Assembly: GCA_001600175.1 (NCBI GenBank) | Contig: BCJC01000002.1 | Span: 1,184,318-1,248,317, forward strand | Reading direction: 5' to 3' | Length of the DNA stretch: 64,000 nt | Source of the DNA: Erythrobasidium yunnanense | Lineage: Eukaryota > Basidiomycota > Cystobasidiomycetes > Erythrobasidiales > Erythrobasidiaceae | In this document: piece after piece, positions 25,572 to 38,683 of the stretch | Layout: every line of letters begins with the position of its first letter | Numbering within the stretch: the stretch's first letter is position 1 | Notes under the pieces: generated by a model | Told to the model about the DNA's origin: nothing | Database searches by the model: none | What the model saw: only the letters and a program-made list of their open reading frames with translations | Made by a program: the position numbers and the translations under genes

Positions 25572-27070
25572 TTATCTTGGGAATGATGCCAGTGACTTCT
25601 TCGAGTATAGTGCGACCGTTCGCATTCCTACCCACGAGGTCCGCAGCTTTATGCGATCTATATCAGTGGATATGTGTCTCGGAATCGTTAACGACATACC
25701 GCCCTGATACGCAAAAGCAATCAGCATCAATAGGATAGTCCTGTCACTCGTTGAGCCTCACTTTGTTACCAGCTAGCTCATACTCGAGGGTCTTAACGAT
25801 AGCCTTCGGGCCCCGATGCGGCTCAACCTCTTTCGTGATCCTGCCCTGCGGTATAGATGGCCTGACAGGTTCCCTCTGGCGAGCGTGGGGTAGAGGAATA
25901 CCCAGAAGTTCCATACCAAGTCGAAGTCCGTGACTCAAGTGGAACAGTCTGAGCAGTGGTATGAGCTTTGCATAAGGCTTTCTGGGCGGAAGACCACCAG
26001 CTCACCTGGCGCAGACTTTGACGTTACTCGCGCTACAATCTGGAGAAGTTGGAAATCAGCTTTGTCACAGACAGTCGCAAATAGACATTAATCTACCCAA
26101 CAGGAAGTCTGTCAACCCCTTCAGTGGCACAAGTCTTGTCTCTTTGAGGCCAGTTGGGTTCTTCCAGGGTATGTTCTTGCCCTCTCGAGCACCCTGAGTC
26201 AGATGTATATTGACTTGACTGAGTCTAGACGATGACGAGTTTATGCCACAATCATTGAATACTTTCTGACCTGTGGGAACCTTGCTGTCGTTGCGAGCCG
26301 AGAAGCCAGTATCGCTTCGCAGAGCATGTAGCGCGACTTGTTTAGGGGTGTACTTGGCGGTAATCAGAGCACCAGGAAGTTCAACCGTCACGGCATCTAC
26401 GCAGGGTTGGTATTGGAGAGTTACAGCCACTTCCAACGGGACTGAAAGCGATATGTCAGACTATACCGACGAAGTGACATTCCGGTCATCAGCTTACATT
26501 TGCTGCCTTCGGTACGCACTAGTGGAAGCATGAAGCCCAGGTCAGTGTCACTAGCTCTGCCTTGAGCGACTCTTCTGAGGTAACCCCAAGAGAATGCTGT
26601 AATAGTCCAGGCACATTGTCAATAGACTGCTACTTGGAAGAGTGGGATAGGTCGACGAACGGCTCTACGGAACAGAATCGCGTCAGAATTGCTCAAGCAG
26701 GCAATGAAAGGGGACCCACGGCTATGTTCCTTGCGTCTGTGAAGGGCATCATGACCATCTGGTTACCGTGTCCAGCGTATAAGATGGTCTTGGACGCTGA
26801 ATTGACCTTGCAGTTGGTCAGACACCAGGCGGGTACACCTCGAATCTCGTTCTCTGCATGCTGCGGCAATTCGTAGGGTTTGCGGACTGCGAGAGCAGAA
26901 GCTGTTCTAGCTCTGCTTGTACCACTGCTGACGGAGCTGCGTTGCGACCCGCTACTGAGCGAGGCTGACGAAGCTTTACTTGCAGGATGTGAAGGTCGTC
27001 GAGCGTGGTTGGCTTTGCCCGAAGAGGCTGCCGAAGCATTGGATAGTCTTCTGATGTGTTGACTATTCAT
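25572..27070 (-). CDS. Unrecognised beta-rich protein, perhaps arrestin-like
   Basis: Starts MNSQHIRRLSNASAASSGKA, a Ser/Ala/Arg-rich disordered head of about 60 residues. A folded part follows, spread over six or more exons: KTILYAGHGNQMVMMPFTDA; FSWGYLRRVAQGRASDTDLG; PLEVAVTLQYQPCVDAVTVE; LITAKYTPKQVALHALRSDT; NVKVCARLFHLSHGLRLGME. Alternating hydrophobic strands and an LSHGLRLGMELLG segment hint at an arrestin-type sandwich, but I cannot match it to a family. I end it at the in-frame stop at 25572. A different acceptor choice near 25960 would end it earlier and hand the last 100 residues to the Nudix gene. Function unknown. Confidence 0.5.
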
Positions 27071-27371
27071 TTTTGTTGGTAGATAGTCCTGGTTGTACTG
27101 ATCTTCGGATCACCGTCCTGGGTGGGAGAAGTCAGTACAGAAGAGACACCCGACATGCACGTTAGGCTAGGTTCAAGTAGGCTGAGAGGATATGTAAGAT
27201 AGAGGGCACGTAACGCAGCAGAAGCGAAAGGCCTTTCAGACTTTCACAGAAATGCTTAGTATCCGTGGCAGGACAGGGCGGATGCCGAGCCAAGGCTTGC
27301 GGAGTGCTGCCGGGATTAGGAGCACTTGATTGATATTCTCAGCTACAGTCCTTCTGTATATGCCAGTGCTT
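27071..27371. other. Intergenic between the beta-rich gene and the HAD gene
   Basis: Short spacer between two minus-strand genes; no feature seen. Confidence 0.4.
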
Positions 27372-28363
27372 CTAGGAAGAACTGTCCACAATGCTCTTTG
27401 CCAATTTGGCGAGTCCATCTTCTGTAAGGTCCGGCTTGCGCCATATGTCCTCACAGCCTACGATCTCTTCGAACGTCACGTATCCAGTCTTGAAGCCAGC
27501 TTTGCGAGCAGGGAGCAGATCCCACGAGTGTGCAGCGATGAACCAGCAGATGTCTCCCTTTGATGGATCGGCACCGGCTTTCTCGAGGGTGTATTTGTAC
27601 TGCCAATACATTAGCTTGTATAAGTCAGGGAGTAGGTTGGAGTATGCTCACAACATCAGGAGCGGGCTTAGCCATCTTGACTTCATCGCAGGAGATGATG
27701 TACTTCTCGAATTCGCCAGAAGTGAAGACGTCCTTCTTGAGCTTGCTCTCCACTTGACTCAGAAGAGCTTTTGTCGAATCTCTCGCACCATTCGAGACAG
27801 CGTAAACCTCGAAGCCGTCTCTCCACAATGTTTCGAATGAATCGACAAGACCGGGTCGGACAGGTAGCTGGCGCAAGCCTGCAGTAATATTCTGAAGCTT
27901 CTCTTGAGGGAATGAAGTGACTCGAGAGATGGAAGGGTATTCGGGAGCTGGATCGAGGGCGATCGCTAGAGCTCTAGGTAAGGTAGCAGCAAAGACCTGG
28001 GCGATGGGTGTGCTACAGTGGAGTAATGTCAGCGGAAAGTTTCGAGCAGAGCTATCAGCTTATGCTTACTATTCTCCGCAGACAGTAAGGTAGGTGAAGT
28101 CACGCTGGGTCGCGTAGAACCTGAAACTCTCGGCTCAGCATCTGGCACACCTCGCGGAGCTGAAGCCAGCGTACCAGGACATGAAGACGTGAGCGGGTGT
28201 CGTTCCAGCTTTCTTGAGCTCCGGTCCGAACTCTTCTTCTATCGCTTGGATTACGTTCGCGAAGCCTGGCAAAAGGCGTCAGCTTCAAGCATAGCTAGTT
28301 TTGTAGGTATACTCTACCGAAGCTTGTCCCAAAGATATCGAAAGCTGCAATCTTCTTGACCAT
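27372..28363 (-). CDS. Haloacid dehalogenase-type (HAD) hydrolase
   Basis: Starts MVKKIAAFDIFGTSFG with the nucleophile Asp in the DxFGT motif. After introns come a cap region (RDFTYLTVCGEY; LRQLPVRPGLVDSFETLWRD), motif II Ser in EVYAVSNGARDS, motif III Lys in CDEVKMAKPAPDV and the acidic motif region ICWFIAAHSWDLLPARKAGF. The product ends LAKLAKSIVDSSS at 27372. The order and the GYVTFEE ending match fungal L-2-haloacid dehalogenase-like proteins. In motif IV the usual second acidic residue is within HSWDLLPA, as in haloacid dehalogenases. The natural substrate is unknown in most fungi and may be a phosphorylated metabolite or 2-haloacid. At least four introns. Confidence 0.87.
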
Positions 28364-28496
28364 TTTGTATCTTTCAACGGTTGCTCTCAGCCTGACCCCT
28401 AAAGTACATCGTCATCAATTACAAAAGGTAAGTCAGCCTGGTTAGATTGTTGTATACTTTGATACTGATCCATCTTAATCATTCAAGACTCTTACG

Positions 28497-29555
28497 ATGG
28501 CCTCCAAGGGAAAGCTACCCGACGTCAAGCAAGCATTCGCGCAGATGCAGGAAAGCGTAGCCCAGCCTTTTGCGCTTCCCAGACAGCGTGCGATACTACA
28601 ATAGCAACATACAATTTGCAGTTTCTGACTGTGTAGCTGTCGCCAGCCCGAAGCGACGCAGAAGCCCAGAGACTCTACTTCCACATCCGAACACTATGTT
28701 TCTGGCTCGACGCAGCTACCGATATGATCCAGCTACCATACCTCAACAAACTGCCGTTCTCTATTGGAATCGAATCCATCATTGGTGGACTGCTGCCTGT
28801 CGCTGGTGATCTTATCGGATTCTTCATTTCTTTATACATCATTCTGCTATGCATGCAGTTCGGCCTGCCTGCAGAAGCGCTTTGGAAGATGCTGTCCAAT
28901 GCTATCATCGATGTGGTCGTGTGGGTCCACTCTGGTGATGACCTGTAGCAACAGGTGACTGAGTACTACATACAGTGGTATCATTCCTATAGTTGGGGAC
29001 CTGATCGATGTGGCCTTCAAGTCCAACTTACGGTAGGTTCTACCATATTTGTGTTTCAGTATCGGCCTGACCATTGTGACCTACAGCAATCTGAGCATCC
29101 TTGAGAACCACCTCCTGAACAACCCGCCTCCGCAAACAGCGCAGACTGCTGGTCTTACAGCACCTTCGACACACTTTGCTGTTAGGGTGTAAGCGATCCT
29201 CTCCTAACAGCCAGCTAGTACGAGATATGCTAAAACATCCCTTTACAGACCACCTTCCGGGCGCTTTTGGCCCAAGAGCAGTGCACCCGGAACGTCTACG
29301 TTCTACAAGTCTGCCGAAGCGCATTCCAACAGATCGTTCTTTTCCAATATCTTCGGATCTCCCGATGCGACTGGCTCATCTACGCAGGGATGGAAGCTGG
29401 GAGGAGCAAAGCGTGTGGACATCGAGCAGGTCGGAGGGTGGACGGGAGAGTCTGCTAGACTGCTCTGGAGATGGTTGATCGCTATCTTTGCGCGTGTAGC
29501 TGGAAAAACACAGCAAGCTGCTGGAGCTGCAAAGAACAAGAAGAAGTCGCGCTGA
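28497..29555 (+). CDS. DUF4112 membrane protein
   Basis: After a short first exon (MASKGKLPDVKQAFAQMQES) and a 60-base intron, the DUF4112 domain is clear: FWLDAATDMIQLPYLNKLPF; GIESIIGGLLPVAGDLIGFF; LYIILLCMQFGLP; then IIPIVGDLIDVAFKSNLRNL. The paired P-V/I-x-GDLI motifs, each in a hydrophobic segment, define the family. The C-terminal part is basic and soluble, ending in Lys/Arg-rich residues at 29555. The family is found in bacteria and fungi and has no established function; the protein is likely in an internal membrane. It is divergent from the HAD gene, with about 130 bases between starts. Confidence 0.87.
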
Positions 29556-29664
29556 CCGAGGGGAAATAGCATAGTAGACTACAATGTACCTTACCAGTAG
29601 ACCTGTGTTAGAATATACATACACGCTCTCAACTCGTTCTCAGCTTGGCTTCCATCCATCCATC

Positions 29665-30837
29665 ATGCCCGATCATCCGCAAGCAGCTGTCTCATCGACA
29701 ACAGTATTCAAACCCGACATCTTCAAGGGCAAAGTTGCATTTGTAACAGGCGGAGGGAGCGGTCAGCACTTTACATCTTTCCTCAGGTCTTCGCGAAAGC
29801 TGACGCCCCGGCTACTCCGGCATACGTACTGTACCAGGAATTTGCTATGCTCAGACTGAAGCATTAATGCGGCATGGCTGCGACGCTACCATCTTTGGAC
29901 GGCGCAAGCAAGTCATCGAAGAATCGGCGGCTGCGCTATCGAAAGCGACAGGCCGCAAGTGCCTAGGTCTCGCTGGAGATGTCCGCAAGCCTGAATCGCT
30001 CGAAGAAGCTGTCAAACAGACATTGAAGGCATATGGAAAGATCGACTTTGTCATCGCTGGAGCAGCGGGCAACTTCTTGAGCTCCATCGAACGCGCTTCA
30101 CCCAATGCTTTCAAAACGGTTATCGAGATCGACCTCGTACGTCTCGCTAGTTTCTACGTTATAATAGAATGCTGAATGCTATGATCTAGCTCGGGACATA
30201 CAATACCCTCAAAGCTACGCTACCAGAGCTCAAGAAGACAAAGGGATCTGTCATAGCCGTTTCCGCAACGCTACATCAATCCGCTACCCTTCTCCAAGCT
30301 CATGCTGCAGCTGCGAAAGCGGGTGTCGATGCGCTCGTACGCATAGCAGCTGTAGAATATGGTCCCTTCGGCATCCGGATCAATACGCTAGCCCGTAAGT
30401 TTCCTCCTGTGCTTATGTAGAACCAGTTCTAATGCTCCTTCGCGTTTCCAGCTGGCCCAATTGCAGATACTGAGGGAACAGCTCGTCTTCTGCCAGGCGG
30501 TATCTCGAAGGAAGAGCGGGCCGCAGCGATTCCAGTCCAGCGGTATGGAAGGACGGATGACATCTCCAATGCGACCATCTATCTGTTCTCTCCTGCAGCC
30601 AGCTATGTACGTTCTATCCCATTTGGTCGCGAGAATAGCTGATTTAGGCTTGTTCTGCTAGGTGACCGGTACCCAGCTTGTTGTCGACGGAGGAGAGGTA
30701 CGTAGAACTTTGTGTTGTGAAGAGTCTTGCTGAGATGTGGTGTCCGCCAGCATCACCTGAAAATCCAGAACACTATGCTGAAGTATCCAGATATTCTGCT
30801 AGACAACCAAGACTTCAGACCGAAGCCCAAGTTGTAG
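29665..30837 (+). CDS. SPS19: Peroxisomal-type 2,4-dienoyl-CoA reductase (SDR family)
   Basis: An SDR protein of five exons. The NADP-binding motif is GKVAFVTGGGSG, with an intron just after it; ATIFGRRKQVIEESAAALSK and LGLAGDVRKPESLEEAVKQT follow. The catalytic region is SATLHQSATLLQAHAAAAKA, with Lys kept and Tyr absent, as in DECR2/Sps19 enzymes. The end is typical: RYGRTDDISNATIYLFSPAA and SYVTGTQLVVDGGE. It reduces 2,4-dienoyl-CoA during beta-oxidation of unsaturated fatty acids with even-position double bonds. The last exon (after a strong gtacgt donor) adds about 28 residues ending PKL, a weak variant of the SKL peroxisomal signal. Confidence 0.9.
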
Positions 30838-30871
30838 TATGGAGTATTCAAAGAAAGCGTACCAGTATTTT

Positions 30872-31270
30872 CTACTCGTCGTCTGGCTTTGTAGACCTTT
30901 TCTGCTTTTTCTTCTTTTTTGTCTTTGGCTCGTCTGGCCCTGCGACAGTTGCTGCATCGTCTCCTCCTGCAGTTACTACTACAGCGTCTCCTGATGTATC
31001 TTCTGTCCGGCTCTCCTTCCCGTCGTTTACTTTGTCGTGCTTGCGCTTCAGCGACCTTGCCTGTTTCGAGGACGCTGACGGTCTTTGCAGCTCTTCGCGC
31101 AAGCCAGTCTGTAATCTGAGTAGCGATGCTATCGTGTTCTGATCCGACAGCCCTCCTCCAGGCGCGCTGAGGAACGACTCCAAGTATTCAAATGCCTGTT
31201 TTTGCGAGAGACGGGCTGAATGCTCGACTCTGACGGACAAGGGAGCCCAGAGCTGCTGCGTTGAAGACAT
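30872..31270 (-). CDS. Small basic-tailed protein, unrecognised
   Basis: A single exon of 132 codons with ATG start. The N-terminal 70 residues look folded and helical (QKQAFEYLESFLSAPGGG; TIASLLRLQTGLREELQRPS). The C-terminal half is low complexity with two basic clusters (ARSLKRKHDK and PKTKKKKKQKRSTK), suggesting nuclear or nucleolar location. It is tail-to-tail with the dienoyl-CoA reductase, only about 35 bases apart. I recognise no family. Confidence 0.55.
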   Translation of the reverse strand: MSSTQQLWAPLSVRVEHSARLSQKQAFEYLESFLSAPGGGLSDQNTIASLLRLQTGLREELQRPSASSKQARSLKRKHDKVNDGKESRTEDTSGDAVVVTAGGDDAATVAGPDEPKTKKKKKQKRSTKPDDE

Positions 31271-31582
31271 CGTGAAGATGGTGAGCTACTTCTAGCAGCT
31301 GGACCGCAAAGGAAAAGGTGTTGGAGGGTGTCAGAAGGACAAAATACAAGGTCGGCAAAACACCAAGCTGCACGATTGCAGGCTGGGCAGCGCAACACCT
31401 GACATGATAATGACTGGTCCCACGTTCGCTTTCTACGCGCATCAGCTGAGCATCCTATGCGGTCGCGTAAGCATGCTCGCGTGGGGGTTCCTGCCTGTCA
31501 AACTTTTCCATACTTCTGGGCTCCGGTTTCTGCTCTTTCTCTCTTCTGACGACATCTCTCACAGCCTACCTCCTTATCTGCC
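31271..31582. other. Divergent promoter region
   Basis: About 310 bases between two divergent starts. Pyrimidine-rich before the transporter ATG. No other feature. Confidence 0.4.
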
Positions 31583-33255
31583 ATGTCACAAAAGAGCAGT
31601 CCACCCAGTCTCAATGAGCCTTACTTCTCGAGGACTTCGGTTAACCATCCTGGAGCTGCCGGCGACCTGGCACGCGTGCGCTCGCTGACTGAAGAAAGCT
31701 TCACGCACCAGTCTCCCGACGATTCTCTATCCTATCCTCCTGATTCTTATGCTTCTCACGGCACTTCCGGAACGATGACTGCTCTACCCGAGCCTGATAC
31801 TGGCTTTGCGTGGATCTACCTCGCGGCTGCCTTCTCTATTGAGCTCTTAGCATGGGGTATGCACTTCTCGAGCGGTGTATTGCTCGAGTACTGGCATTCT
31901 ACCCTGTTCCCGACAAGCCCAAGCGTTATAGTCACTTCTGCAGCTACCTTACAGGGCGGTGTGTTGTGAGTGCATTAGACGACGGAAGTATACTGATGAA
32001 TCCCTGAATGCCTTGCTTTGTGCAGATACGCCTCGGCTATCTTCCTCCGCCCTCTGTACAAGCGGTTCCCACAACACAGAGCCAAGTTCCAATATGCAGG
32101 TCTAGCTCTCTCCGTACTTGGGATCCTTCTCTCTGGATTTGTGACAGCTCCATGGCAGCTCCTCATTACTTCCGGCCTCCTATATTCAATCGGTGCCGGA
32201 ACAGTATATTTGCCCGCCGTAGTGCTAGTCTTCGAATGGTTCGCACAGAAGCGAGGTCTAGCAGCAGCTATCGTCTACAGCGGGACTGGCGTAGGAGGTG
32301 CTCTTATCCCTATCATCATGCGATCCCTCCTGAACAAATTCAGCTATAAAGCAGCTTGCACAAGCTTGGCTCTCGGATATGGTCTATTGGGAGTGGTGTC
32401 GATCTACTTTATTCGGGAGAGAATCCCTGTCCAGAGAAATTATCGTGACTTCTCGCAGAGAGATGGTAGCAGGAGACAGCCCGCTTACTCGTTCTTGCGG
32501 AAGAGAAGCTTCTATGCATTCACAGTATGTTGATAGCCTTGTGCTGGAGCCGTAGTAGCACACTGAAATGTATGTATTGCGCAGGCAACCGTGCTCATCA
32601 CTAGCGCTGCCAACTTTATGCCTTCGCTAGAGATTCCGACATATGCTGCAGCTCTAGGCTTCTCCAATACTTCTGGCACGCTTCTTCTCAGTATAATGAA
32701 TGGTAAGCTCTCATTCATCAGCACGTACTCGTGCTCGTAAGCTGAAGACCCTCTACAGCCTCCTCAGTCATCGGTCTTATCTTGTTTGGATCGCTCAGCG
32801 ACAGACTTTCGCTCAAGGTGGTCTTGCCGCTATCGTGTATCGCCTCTTCGTTATCGTGCTTGCTACTATGGGGCTTCGGAACTCAGCTGGGCATCCTCGT
32901 CGTCTTCAGCATTGCTTGGGGTCTCTCAGGCTTAAGTGAGTGGAGGTTGAATCCCATGTAGAGCTTACACTGACCTTTTATCGTTCCACAAGGCTTCACG
33001 GCTTTATGGACACGCATGATCGTAGTAATCAGCGGCGACGATGCTTCTCTTCCACCTATGATCTTCGCAGTCTTTGGACTAGTCAGAGGTCTAGGGGCAG
33101 TGATGAGTGGTCCCATTCTCAGTGTGCTCAAGAGCGGGCATGTAGACGACATTCGGAACGGTGTCTATGGGATAGAAGGGTATGGTCCGCTTGTATTTTA
33201 TACGGGAGGCATTCTGGCGTTAGGAGCAGTGACTGGGGTTAGCTATGGTAGCTAG
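31583..33255 (+). CDS. MFS transporter, monocarboxylate-porter-like
   Basis: Five exons encode about 480 residues with about 12 hydrophobic segments. The soluble N-terminus (about 75 residues) is Ser/Thr/Pro-rich. The first helix begins DTGFAWIYLAAAFSIELLAW, resembling the D-G-G-W/xGW-V start of fungal monocarboxylate-type MFS. Between helices 4 and 5 is VLVFEWFAQKRGLAAAIVYS, the FxxRRGLAxGIA-like signature, followed by GTGVGGALIPII. After the central loop comes SVIGLILFGSLSDRLSLKVV, the cytoplasmic MFS motif GxLSDR. The substrate, perhaps a carboxylate, cannot be told. The gene ends at 33255 with VTGVSYGS. Confidence 0.87.
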
Positions 33256-33596
33256 TGCGTCTCTGTATGAACAGCGAGGTGTAAAATAGAGAAGGCCGTT
33301 ATAGACAGGTTTTCGCCGTGGTGAAGGAGAGTAATTTAGGGAGTGATGTCAATTCGGGTATCGGTATCTCGCTGTCTTTTTGAGGAAGGATCACATTGAA
33401 GTCTTGCGATACATTCAATGGCAGGTAAGTCTTGTTGATCCAGTCGGAAAGCTGCTTCTTCCAAGGCCGACGAGTCTCTTCGCAGTCTTCGCGGTCGCTC
33501 CTTCAAGCAAAGACTACCCAGGAGGATCTGTAAAGCCTTCAGAATCAGGCCTGTTCTCTTCTTCAAAGTCCAAAACTGCAGGCGGGATGTCTTACG
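33256..33596. other. Intergenic, AP180 promoter
   Basis: Both flanking genes run to the right. The frame of the first AP180 exon stays open upstream of 33597 for some codons, but homology supports the ATG at 33597. Confidence 0.4.
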
Positions 33597-36500
33597 ACAA
33601 GCTCGTCAAAGGGTAAGGTAGATCATTGATGGCAGTACGGCTGGGCTGACCCGGACCCCGCAGAGCGACAAAGACGAAACATGCAGCTCCAAAAGAAAAG
33701 GTAACGTTCGCACGGCACATATAAAGTGCGAAACAATGTATACTGATGGTTTATTGTGCCGCAGTACATCTCTGGGCTGGTGCAGGCGACCCACGAGAGC
33801 GACTATGCATGTAGCGATATCGCACAAGCTATAGCGCCGCGGCTGCGCGACTCAAACAGCACAGTCGTATTCAAGGCTCTTATCATCACACATCTGATCC
33901 TGCGGTCAGGCAACATCAAGAACGTCTATTCGACATGGTCTGCAAAGCCTCAGCTTCTCGGGTTGAACAGCGTCACTTCGGGCCATGATACTGCGCAGAA
34001 CTTGAACAACTATGCATTCTACCAACATACGAGGCTGAAAACGTACGCCAGCTTGGGAAGAGACGCTATTCGCGACCGAGCTGAACGCAGGGCAGAGGGC
34101 AGGGGAGACGGCGGAGAGAAACTGAGAAGCTTGACAGTGGAGAAAGGACTGTTGAGAGAAGTCGCAGGGCTCCAGAAACTCATGGACACCCTGCTGGATT
34201 GCAAGTTCTACCTAGAAGATAGGGAGGATGAGGTCACAATGAGCGCGCTCAGGCTGCTCGTCAAGGATCTCTTGACGCTCTTCACGAGTGTCAACGAGGG
34301 TGTCATCAATGTTCTGGGTGAGCAGAGTCCGCTGTCTTTCCCTAATACAGTCGAAACTGACCAATAATCCCTGCAGAACACTACTTCGAAATGAGCCATT
34401 CAGATGCTACGACCTCGCTTAAGATATACAAGCACTTCTGCAAAGAGACTGAAAAGGTCGTCACCTACCTGGGTATTGCGAAGAAGATGCAGAACGTGCT
34501 TAACGTTCAAGTGCCGAACCTCAAGCATGTACGCGTTAACACATCTGTAATGTATACCTAGATCATACTGACGTGGGAGATGTACAGGCGCCTGTCTCTC
34601 TGTCTTCGTCGCTAGAGGAATACCTCAAAGATGCCAACTTTGAGGCGAATCGGCTGGAATACAAGCAGAACAGGGAGATTGCAGAAGGGAAGAAGCGTGA
34701 GCCGACTCCTAACTGATCGATCAAATTGTTACTGATACACTACTCGATGATAGCTTCGAACCCAGTCAAGAAGCCAAGCGAGAGCTCTGCGGCAGCACCA
34801 TCCACACCCAAGTCGAATGGCGCCTCCGATGCTGCATCTACCTCCGCCCAGCCCAAAGCCGATAACAACAAAGCCTTTGTCGACTTCTTCGAGTCAATCG
34901 AGCAAGAGCAGACGTCAATGTTTGATCCTCAAACAGGTAGTCCAAGCCAGGCTTATTTCCAACAACAAGCAGCCTTCAATTCTTTCTTACAACAAGGGCA
35001 GATGCCACCTTCTTTCGGACAACAGTTGGTACCGCAAATGACGGGTGCTTTCGCGTTTGGACAACATCAACCGCAGATGCAGATGCCGCAAATGACGGGC
35101 ATGCCTGCGTTTGGAGCATTTGGAATGTCGCCTTTCGGCCAACAGCAGCCTCAGATGATGCAGCCTCAACCTACAGGCTTGCTGCAACCCCAAGCAACGG
35201 GCATCAATCCATTCAGACAAAGCATGATCGCACCGCCAATGACTGGGAACCCGTTCGGCCAGCAACAGCAGAGACCTACTTCTGCAGGTGCTTTCGCGTC
35301 GCCTCAGCAGCAGCAGTCACAGCAAGCGTCGTCGATACCGTCTGTTCCGCAATTACAGCCGCAATGGACGGGTATGAACGCTTTCCAGCGGCCGGCGTCT
35401 GCAGCTGCCAATACTACAAGTCCCTCATCGCCAGCTAGGCAAAGCTCTACAGGAGCCAATACCCAGCCATCGTTCGCGAATGCGTTCGGCCAGCAGAATC
35501 AGCAACCGCAACAATCGCAGCAGCAAAGCAAGCCACCTCATCCTTTAGCACCTCAGCAGACGGGGTCTAAGAATCCTTTCGCACCTCCTCCAGGTAGTTC
35601 GCCACCTCCTGTTCCTCAGGCTCCCCTTCCTTCCATGAATCAGCTTGCCTTCAACGCTTTCCAGAACTTCCAGAGCGGTCAACAACAGCAACAGCAACCA
35701 CAGGTGCAGCAGCAGCAGAATAGCAGCTCACAGCCGCAGCAGAACAACCAGAACCAACAGAATCAGACAAATGGGTTTGGATCAGCGTTCGGAGATATGT
35801 TTGGTTCCGGCAATGGTCAACAACAGCAACAGGCCAAGCCTCAAACATCCCAGCCTATGGGCTTGATGGGTAACCTGGCATCTGACTTTGCTTTCGGTCG
35901 AGCTCTGTCGCCATCGAACACGAATGGCAACAATGCCTCTGGCCAGTCGGCACCTTCTGGTCTGCCTGGCAACACGAGTGGCAACCTTCCTTCTTTCACT
36001 GGTACTTCTACTGCTTCCAACTCCACGAGTACGCCGTCGTTCGGCTTCTCCTCGGGTTCTTCAGCTACAGGCGCGACGTCCCAGAACACCGGCTCTTCAT
36101 TCGCTCCCTTAACTGGCTTTACCCCCTCATCTGCTTTCGGCCAGCAATTCAACAATGGTGGACAAGCCCAGTCTCCGGCGCCTGTTCAGCCGCAGCCTAC
36201 AGGGTTTGGAGGATCGAGCATCAAGCCTTTCCAGCCTACATCTAGCTTTGGAGCGAGTCTGTACGCTGATCAGGCTGGGAAAGGAAACAACAATGGAGGG
36301 ACGACTTCTCCTGCTCCTGCTATGCCGAACCAGCAGCAACAGCAGTCCAACGCTGCACCGAGTAATAACAACTTCTTTGGCGCATTTGGGCAGGATCAGC
36401 AGCAGCAGCAGCAGCAAAACAACAATAACAGTTCCAGCAATGGGCAGAATGGCATGGGTGCAGGTGCAGGTGCTACGCCCAATCCATTCCGGATGAGCGC

Positions 36501-36645
36501 CATGCCAAGCGCTCACACTGGAACAGGTGCAGGGAATCAGAATGCGTTCGGCGGGGGCAATAACAACTTCTTTGGAGGACCATCTCAACAGAATCAGCCT
36601 CAGCAGGGCAATGCTACTCCTAGCCCTTGGGGCAGTCTTATCTGA
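33597..36645 (+). CDS. AP180/CALM-type clathrin assembly protein (Yap1801-like)
   Basis: Starts MSYDKLVKG; after two introns ATKTKHAAPKEK and YISGLVQATHESDY follow, the canonical ANTH-domain start with the Lys residues that bind PtdIns(4,5)P2. The ANTH domain runs to about residue 280 (YAFYQHTRLKTYASLGRDAI; YKHFCKETEKVVTYLGIAKK). The last exon is 600 codons of Gln/Asn/Pro/Gly-rich sequence. It has several NPF motifs (NPFRQS, NPFGQQ, NPFAPP, NPFRMS) that bind EH-domain proteins such as Pan1/Ede1. It also has a repeated PxTG motif (PQMTG, QPTG, QATG, PPMTG, QWTG, QQTG) about ten times. It acts in early clathrin-coated pits at the plasma membrane. CAG/CAA runs are present. Confidence 0.94.
36397..36432 (+). 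repeat. CAG/CAA microsatellite coding poly-Gln/Asn
   Basis: About six perfect CAG units followed by CAA/AAC codons within AP180, giving a Gln run then an Asn run. Similar shorter mixed tracts recur between 35270 and 36420. Confidence 0.8.
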
Positions 36646-36718
36646 TCTTGATCGAGATCGACCGAGCTCGCTGTTGTCCCATAAGAGCTTCCGTTATATG
36701 GTGTATAATCGTTAGTAA

Positions 36719-38330
<1,612 letters not shown>

Positions 38331-38683
38331 ACCGTTCTGTTCGTCACATCATACCTTCACTCTCTCTCCTTCCGGTTTTGTTTCTGTAGCTACCCATGAC
38401 TTCCTTCTGATGCTGTAATGCTAGAGGGTACAATATGCTTTCCCTGTCTTGTATTCCCTGAAATGTCAGGTATGATATCTCTGACAATCTGACTTCTGCG
38501 TTCACAGCCGTTCTTACCGGGTGCACGGCCCTGTTCGACAACTTCCGCAAATTTTCTTCGTCATTCCATCACGACCGATCCCTCCCTTTGTTCCTCTATA
38601 TTCCCGAGTCTCGTCTCGTCCTTCCTGCGCTCCTCTTTCTTTCCCTTCTACCATCCAGATCCTGAGAAGTTTTGGCTCGCACA
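38331..38683. other. Intergenic between polyubiquitin and family gene A
   Basis: About 350 bases. The right half is strongly pyrimidine-rich (38560-38650), a likely core promoter/5' leader for gene A. Confidence 0.45.

Noticed and set aside
34987-36588. Long open frames on the minus strand across the AP180 tail
   Set aside because: They mirror the Gln/Pro codon bias (CAG/CAA) of the real gene and show Leu/Arg/Cys-rich composition without a domain.
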